A DNA stretch of 64,000 nt, taken from contig VTPC01004843.1 of NCBI GenBank assembly GCA_011009095.1, forward strand, positions 1 to 64,000, given 5' to 3'. The notes below the pieces were generated by a model that saw only the letters and a program-made list of their open reading frames with translations, made no database searches and was not told where the DNA came from. The position numbers and the translations under genes are program-made. Shown one piece after another: positions 45,901-54,900 of the stretch. The DNA is from Ignelater luminosus (lineage: Eukaryota; Arthropoda; Insecta; Coleoptera; Elateridae). How positions within the stretch are numbered: the first letter of the stretch is position 1; the number at the start of each line of letters is the position of its first letter.

Positions 45901-48900
45901 CTACATTTCCAAATTAATGACTGTTAACAGATTCGGCTGGATTTTAAGCCACTTACATCTAAATGATAATGTTGTGATGCCTACTTGAAGATCTGCAAAT
46001 TACGATAAACTATATAAAATTAGACTCTATCTAGATAAGTTACAACAAAGGTTTTTAAATTGTTATAAGTCCACATCAACGTTAGCTGTTGATGAAAGTA
46101 TGATAAAATTTAAAGGAAGGTCAGACAGAATTTTTTTTTACTTTCTGGATGTAACTAGCAACTGGGAATGACAATTTATCCCTGAAAGATTTCCGTAGGC
46201 AAGTTAAAGACGGAACTCTGTGCAATCTGGGGGAACAAATAAAAAGAAAAAAGTTTGTCCAGAAATAAGGTTGCAATCTGCCTCAGGGATGTGCTCTGTG
46301 CAGCACAAAGCTGAAACCACTTAGAAGCGACTGGGAATGCACATTGGGCAAGGTGGAGCTTTGTTTGGGGAAAACGAAAGACTGTTTTAAAACATTCCAT
46401 TCTGCCAAAAACTTTTAAAAATCACTTTTTCTGTATTTCTACTCAATTTAAATATAAGAATTATACTGTACTATTATCTTAGTTATCTAGTTTGCTTTAT
46501 TTGTTTTAACATTTGTGTAGTTATCTGATTTGTATTCATACGTCTCTTTTTCATTAGGTCTATTCAAATCAAAATAACAGGATCGTTCTATTTGACAACA
46601 ATGTATGGACTTTAACCTCTTAATGCCCCTTGTTACAGATGTGTAACATACTAAAAATACATTTGTTATTATTATTTACAATATTGATTTGAGCCGTTTG
46701 CGACCACTATATCATTTATGTAACATATAGTTAATCAAAAATATACCCGCGCTACCATCTAGTAATCACAATTTCAACTTGTTACGTTCATTTTTTCATG
46801 AACCTAACATGGGTCTTTATCCTCACTAACTCCGGTTATCTTCACCGGTTGTCATTTACTAACTTTAATCTATTTCACCGTTCTTATAAAATTCTTACGA
46901 AAATATATACTTTTAGACCACCTTATATATCATTGAAATAAAATTTCTAATAAATTTGCTGGTATTAAATTTATGTTGCACATGGGAATTTTCTTTGTAT
47001 TAAAAATCTTATGAATTATTTTGCTGTAATTACTCTGGGATGATCAGGATTGATCTTATTTTGTTATCTCTAGTTATCTCTGGTTGCCAGATGTATTTTT
47101 AAGCAACTCCTTTTGCTTTTGTAGAATTAATTTCTACTTGTTTATATGATTTTTTTCGTTTAATAGTTCTGTTTGACATTTATTTGTTTTCAGCTATTTA
47201 ACCGATTATCTTTTATCGCTCCATCAGCTGTTGAGTAACTATTAGATTCAGGATTGATTGTATCAGTTTTGGTTAATTTAGGGCTATTTGCAGGCGAATT
47301 TTTCTGAGATTTTGATACAGTAGCCTTCTCTCTAGATTCCCTATTTACTTATTAGGTTTTAAACCAATTTCCGATATGCCTTATTAGTGTTTCTATTGTT
47401 TTCATTGATATATTGCCGTTATCTTATAGAAATGCGTGTAAGCTGGAGATTATTTTTCCGAAGGTTAGAGTTTTCTTTGTAATTTTTGAACCAATCCGCA
47501 GTCACCAAATATTCCTTTGGGGTCTTCTGATGGAAATTTTCAATGGTCATTGGTTGGAGATTGTGCATCTGCTGGCAGAATCTCACTTCGAATTGAGACG
47601 GGGGGGGGTCAGTTTTTAAGAACTCACCTTAGTGTCCGTTGTACAGTTCTGACCGTTTATTTTATTTTCTCTATTTTGTGGGGAAGTGATTAGTTTTTAT
47701 TAACATTGGACCTTTTCACTTTCGTGGATTTTATTAAGAAGCTTCAAATACACTGAAGGTATGTTGATCTGTCTCATTTTTTTCTCTATTCTCACTGTTT
47801 GCGTGTCCTCCATAGCTTCTTTAGAGGGAGTCCGCAGTGCCCTCTGGTTTTTTGGAAAGTCGCCATCCCTTTGAGTGAATCGGTAGCTTGCTGGAGGTGT
47901 CAGCGCTCTTGGGAGTGGATCACCTGAACAAACCTTGTCCACCTGTATTTTTCCCTATATGTACTGTATGTATATGTATGTACAGTTCGTCTCTGTCTGT
48001 CGGTCAAATTTTTATTAATTTTGAATAATCCTGGTAAATATAAAACGTAATTTAAAGAAAAAACTATTAACAAAGAAGAAACGAATACTGGTAAATGTTA
48101 TCTAGTTGATCTATGAAATTTGAAAAATAATATATTAATTTACAAAATCATTGACATTATTTAATTTGACATTTAAGTTTTAAAAATCTTTGACATTTTG
48201 AAGAAGATTGAATTTCATTATAAAAGTTAAATTTAGAAAACATATCAGTGGTTTGTTATATTAAAAATTATTTTACTAACATTACGAACTTTAAAAATTA
48301 GTGCGTGAAGCAAATTGTTAAAGATTCACAAATAATATTTTAACATAAAAGAAGATATAATTGGTTTGAAAACATTAAATTTGAATGTTGGAAAAGTGAT
48401 TTACGAAATTGAAAATCATATTGGAAAGCAAACCGTGAACAATTTATAAATAATAATTGGGCTTTTTAAAGATTTTGAAAGAAAACTAAATTCAAGTATC
48501 CTTCTATAAAAAAACTTTTGAATATTTTTTTTATATTTTTCTTTTTGTCTACCTTATATTATTTTTTATATATTATTTTGTATATTTTTGTACTTTTTGT
48601 ATTTTTTGTTGAATCAAGTGGTTAACCAGTAGTGATACTTAAAATTGAATATCAAAAATGAACAATAGTGAAACAAATATTGAATCTTGTAGTCAAATTG
48701 GAACAAATTTCACTCAAGTATTTCTTGAAAGTGACAGCCAAAATACTACATTGAACATGCAGCTAGAAAAATTAAATGTAGAAGATGACTTATGTAACAA
48801 TATAAGAAGTCTTCGTGAAAAGATTTTATTAAGTATACCATCTAAAAGTACAATTAAAAAGAGAACTGAATGTAGAAAATATACAGAATTAATAAAAGAT

Positions 48901-51900
48901 CTAAGTATGCAAATGATAGGTATAATAAAACATGTAAAAGAAGATTTAAAAACGAAAGAAGTTGAAATTACTCAATTAAAAGAATCACATAAGAATTTGA
49001 ACCCTAAAGACAATACAACAACCAATTTTATTAATCATAATATGAATTACGCAGAAGCAATTAAAGGTCAATATAAAAAACCAACCAACTTTAACATTAA
49101 GATCTCAAAATTAAACCCAAAAGAAGAGAAAAACATCAAAGACATGCTTAAAACAGAAATTAACCCAAAACATTGCAATATGAACATAATTAACATGAAA
49201 CCGATTAAAACAGGAGATGTTATAATAGAATGCAGAAACAAAAAGGATTTGGATAAATTAAAATTAGCAATAACTACCTCAACTTCATTGAAATGTCAAG
49301 AAATAAAGAAGAGAAATCCTAGACTACTCTTACCAAGAATTGATATTGATATAAAGAAAGATAAATTATTAGATGTAATAACTGAAAACAATGAATGGCT
49401 AATAGAAAAATGTGGAGGTGAAGAATATTTTAGGTATAATTTTACAGAAAAATTCAGATTTGGAAAGAATGAGAACTCAGAAAATATAGTGGTTGAAGTA
49501 AATGGAAAAATTAGAAAAATCCTCTTAGAAAATAGAATTAATTTAATCTGGCAAAGTATTTGGGCTGAAGATTACTTATCAATACAACAGTGCTATAAGT
49601 GTTTTGGATACGAACATACACAACATACATGCAGAGAAACCAAACACTATTGTGGTAAATGTGGTTCTACAGAACACAAATTCAAAGAATGTAAAAGTAT
49701 CACTTCTAAATGTATAGTGTGTATATGAAGAAACTCAAGATTAAAAGGTAATAACAACAGCTTAAGGACATTGTTATACCCCCAGAAGATAGTGATGACA
49801 GTATGCTAGATGAAAGCGACAAAGATTCTGATTATCAACCATACGGAAAAAAAAACGAACATAGAAGATGCAAATTTTTTTCCGCTGAAACTGAAAATGT
49901 AGAAGATTCAGTACCACATAGTTCTAAAATACAAAAAAAAACAATTTTAATTGGCAGAATATTGATGATCATCTAGAATAACCTATATCAGAATGGACAC
50001 CAAATGTGGACAACTATAATGAAGTGAATTCCCCTATGCATTATTTTAGGAATTTCTTTGATGGACAACTGCTCAAATATATAGCTGATCAGTCAAATCT
50101 ATATGCGGTACAGAAAAATTCAAATAAGCCATTGAAAACTAATGAACACGAATTAGAGCAATTTATATATGTCTGTATATGGACTTCCTCGTACAAGAAT
50201 GGGCTGCAATATTCGAGTTTGGCAGCGCTCGCCACGACGCCACGCTGTAAATGCTGTCACTAGTATCATCGGGGTCGAGTTACAACGGCGTGGTCATTTA
50301 CATTTTTACTAAGTAAGTAGAAACATAGAAATAATATTTTTCAAGATGTCTTATGGTGTGACAAAAAGCAAGAATAATTGCTGTGTCCCTCAGTGTAAGT
50401 CCACATATAAAATTCCAAACATTTCGTTTCATAAATTCCCCAAGTTCAACAGAATATTAACGAATAAATGAATGGTTACCTTGAAAATAGGGAAGAATAT
50501 CTCTGCCTACATGAAAGTGTGCAGTTTGCACTTTAAGAACGACGATTTTTTCTTTGGTGGAGGTAAGTAAAGAATTTATTTTGGTTTGCTAAAAAGTAAC
50601 AAAATAGTTTAGATATTATTTTCGTTTTACAGCTCATATTAATAAAATTAATCGATTTAAAAAAACCGCATTCCCCAGCCAAAATTTACCAGTCCGTTCA
50701 CATGATTGTATCTTAAGCCCTACACATATGCAGCAGCATCTAGATAGATAACAAAGACTGCAAGACCGAGCTAAAAGAAGACTGTGGAACATGTAGAAGA
50801 ATTACCAGATCTAACAGCTGGAGGGAAGTGTTATGATACAATAGAATCAGCAAGGAAGTTATTATATTTTAAAGAAAGCCCTGCAGTATTTTCTAGGACT
50901 CCAGTAGAAATTAAAAAGACTTATGAGGACAAAGGAGTACAAGTAAATACTTATGATGATTTTACATCATACAATATTGAAAATCTCATGGACAGTGATT
51001 ATAAGTACAGAATTCTAACAGGTGTTATAAATCCCTCCAATATTGGCCCAAGACAGGTTTTAAGCTGTCCCTTTTATTACCAAATCAACAAACTGGTATT
51101 TGTTGTTGTTATTAGTTCATGTAGCATTAATTTTGTCCTATGTATAATAAATGTAGTTAGCAAAAGTAAGAATTTGCAATAAAACAAGTGAAGTGTTCAT
51201 ATTTTCATTATTCTAGTACTAGTACTTATTAAGTACCAAATATAAATATGTTCAAAATATTTGTATTATATAGTGTGTCCCAATTTCGATGCTCAGTATT
51301 GGGAAAAGTTTTGGCTATTTTGGATATCTGTTTACTTATGCCTTTGATTTTTCAAAAAAGTTCACGGCTTACTAGATATTTGCTAAAAACAAAATTATCT
51401 TATTTTTTTTAATAAAAAGCATTTCCCATTTAGTGTGCCATGGCTTTAAACACATGAAAATCATTGATTTTTGTCAGATAAATTACATTTGTTATGTAAC
51501 AATCGCTAAAACAAAACAAAAGACGCTTTTAAGATAATTTACTGAGCATTCACAGATAACATCAACTAAGCATCTAATGACCCCTAAAAGCGTATTTATT
51601 TTGTTTTAGCAATGTTTGCATAACAAATGAATTTCTTTGATAAAACTCCACGACTTTGTGTGTTAGATGTCATGGCACACTATGATGAAAAATGATTTTC
51701 ACTTCATAACTCGGCAAAACAAAATAATAAGTATGTCAAACCATGTATCGCTGAAAAGCATTTAATCAAGTAGGCGTTCCATTAGAAAAAATTTGGATTT
51801 ACGTTTCACCACCGAAATAAAACAAAAGACAATTGAGAAAATAATTTTTTTGTGTTTTGGAGTAAATTCTCTAAAACACCCTCTTTGCTGTTCTTTTCTA

Positions 51901-54900
51901 TCTTTGCTCGTTCCTCAGATATTTCACTTTAAAAAAATAAGATAATTTCATTTTTAGCAAATATCTAGTAAGCCGTGAACTTTTTTGAAAAATCAAAGGC
52001 ATAAGTAAACTGATCTCCAAAATAGCCAAATCTTTTCTAATTTTGACCGACATCATATCTCTTACAATTTCCGAGATCCCAATAGTGAGCATCGAAATTG
52101 GGACACACTGTATATAAATAGCATTAATTGGTATGAAAAGAAAAGCACATTACACCAGAAAAAATTATAATAGTAATAATATAGATAGTAATTACTTTAT
52201 TAAAGTGGCGCCACCAACGGCTGTGCCTTTCTCGAATATGAGTTAAAAAACCTCTACAGTCCAATGTAACAAATTTGAGACAAACCAATTTTTTTTGTTA
52301 AAAATTCTAAGAAATGAAATCGGGTTATACAGTGCAGTTTTATATGCAATTACCTATATAATTACAACTTTTCAGAGTATTTCATTATTTGGAAGTACTT
52401 TTGGGCATTAAGAGGTTAAGGCATGGTGGTACAAAATTTGAACCACCCCCTAACTTAATTAATTTAATTAATTAATTTTCTTTGATAATTTTTTAACATT
52501 GTATGGAGTGTTATTAATTAAAAAAACTTATTACATCCTGTAAATATGAGTAAACTTTTTCCTGTGCATATGGGGGACAATATATTTGCAGAATTCAACT
52601 TTTGTAACAACATTTGGGCAACTTGTGTATAAAAGATGTCCTTTTGGATTAAATAGTGCACCAGAGTATTATCACAGAATACATACAAGAGCTGAATGGT
52701 TCACGAGTTGGAAGGAAAAGTAGGCGCATTTTACTGCACAATCCAAGGCGGCCATGTTCTCTGGATAAAATCGATATACAGTGATGTTCACTTATAATGT
52801 ACCCGGTTAAAGCGAACTCTTGGTAGTAACGAACCAATTTGAAAGGTACCAACCAAAGTTCCATAAGAACTGTATTGAAGTTTTTCTTCATATAACGAAC
52901 CCAGTTATAACGATCTTTCGGATGAAACGAATATGAAATTTCAAATATTTCCGGTTACAGCGAACTTTTAAGTATAAAATACGAGACTGTCCCGAAAGTA
53001 AAAATGTAAACAGCATTCAACAGTCAGTCCCGTGTCGCCAATCGTTCGGTACACTTACTTGCGCTGATAATTAGAAAAACATGGATGATGGTATTTTAAA
53101 CAAAAAGCGAAACTGTTTTACATTAAAAGAGAAATATGAAATTATAAAACATTTACAAAGAGGTGAAAAACAAAGTGAAATATGTCGTGAAATGAAAAAT
53201 GTAAAACATAAAATAAGAGTTAAATCAAACGGTAGCATTTTTTTGTAACTTATCACTTACAACGAACTTCGGTTATAACGAACCGTTTTTGACGGTCCCT
53301 TGGAGTTCGTTATAAGCGGACTTTACTGTACTGTGCACATACTGAACACAGCACTTCTAACTTTCTTTAAGGTTCTCACGTGTTTGTTAGTAATTTGTGA
53401 GGTTATAATTAGTCACTGGTGTGTTTATACAGAGTGTAAAGATGGAGGAAAAAATTTCAGTACGTTATGCTACGGTAAAAAATAAACAGCAAACCTCTAT
53501 ACCATCTTGAATAAGTTATTGGAAGTTGAAAATTGCTTAGTTGATTCCACATTCTTAATAAATACAACAAAATATTAATGTTTAAACAGAGTTTAAATGT
53601 AAAAAGAACTAATTACATACCGTTTATAGTTTTTTTTTGTACTAATAATCCACTTCTTAAAATGTTAAATTTCTTCCAAGAAATGCCTTTTAAAAATATT
53701 GCAACGTTACACATTACTAGCAATGGTAACTAAGATACGAGATTGCAAGCACAACTCGCATACTCACTCCTTTAAACGTAACGCGTTGCCAAATTTAAAA
53801 AGTTTTAATTGCTAATATTTTGAAAAATAGGCAGTTAAAGTCAAATTGGTATAGGAAATTTCTTCTTATTTTCGAGCACAGAATAACATACTGCAGTTTT
53901 TTCCGTCATTTCCTTTATACCCTGTATATGCTATATCCGTATGTGCACCTTATTATCAGTCTCCATATGCCATGTTCAAAAATCATGTGATTAAAGAATA
54001 AGGCTCTATAATTTCAATGGGCCGTATTCTACCGTCATGATTGAATTTAAATATTCTCTAACAACCATGACGGATTTTGTCTTTTTTTCTTCTTATTAAG
54101 ATCAGTTAAAGCTATATCGTTCTATTTAAATTTTAATCATGGCTCTAATTTAATCACGACAGTAGAATACGACCTTTAGGTCTTTAAAACTAGAGATTAA
54201 AACTTCGTAAATTTATAAAAAGAAGGCAGGAATTACCTTAAAGATATATGAACTAAAATAACCTAAATTAATAATAGTAGGTAGTGGTACTAAAGCAAAG
54301 TACCCTTCAGTCCTTTGAAAACATTTAAACAGCTTTCTCTGTAATTTTTTTACACTTATCCACGAAATGATTCCATTTCATTTAAAATGCATTTTCATTC
54401 TCCTGAATGTTACACTTCAGATTTTTTAATTTAATAGTACGGTACTGTTATTCCTGAATTGCTATACCCATCCTGTATTTTATCCTCGCAAAATGGCGCC
54501 CACTTACTTTAAAAGATCAAAGGAGCCGCGTGTGGGAAACCATTCTGTGGTCGAGTCAAATTTTATTAGTATGGTCAATAAGATAGTTTTCTTAACTTTA
54601 AAGTTGTGAAATAATAGCAGGATATAGACTACTACACTTCCTGGAAGATGGTATCCTAATCAAGATCAAACATCCCTTACAGGTAAGTTTATTTGATCTT
54701 GAGATTCATATCTTTATATTATGTATACATACAGCATACAGGAATTTTAGCTCTTTGTATCTAGAGGCATTTATAATGGCCGACTGATAGAACTAACATA
54801 ACATGAGAGGCTACTACAATTTAAAAATCACAAATATAATAAGAAATGATAAAATTACCTCGAGATTAAAGTCGAATACTTCTGATACCTTTGCGGTGGC

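Larger units (their letters stand above)
46616..52415 (+). mobile_element. 5.8-kb piggyBac shell with matched TIRs and TTAA
   Basis: A 13-bp TIR CCTCTTAATGCCC (46616) is matched by its perfect complement at 52403-52415, with TTAA on both outer sides (46612-46615 and 52416-52419), the piggyBac target duplication. The only transposase part inside is an N-terminal fragment (49780-50215). The rest is a LINE ORF1, a THAP gene remnant and a large foldback. 46630-48650 holds no gene I can name; it is probably mostly LINE 5' UTR. The TIRs could also come from two elements, since the interior is so mixed. Confidence 0.6.

Noticed and set aside
47700-47942. 80-codon minus-strand frame (MDKVCSGDPLPRAL) as a gene
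   Set aside because: No recognisable domain or homologue, no splice context, and it lies in probable LINE leader sequence.
44981-52456. Similar 27-base segments (ATGGTAGTTCAAAATTTAAA-type) at 44984 and 52431 as ends of one element
   Set aside because: The segments are semi-palindromic and match both directly and inverted, and the right one lies outside the clear piggyBac TTAA end. This is not enough to define an element.
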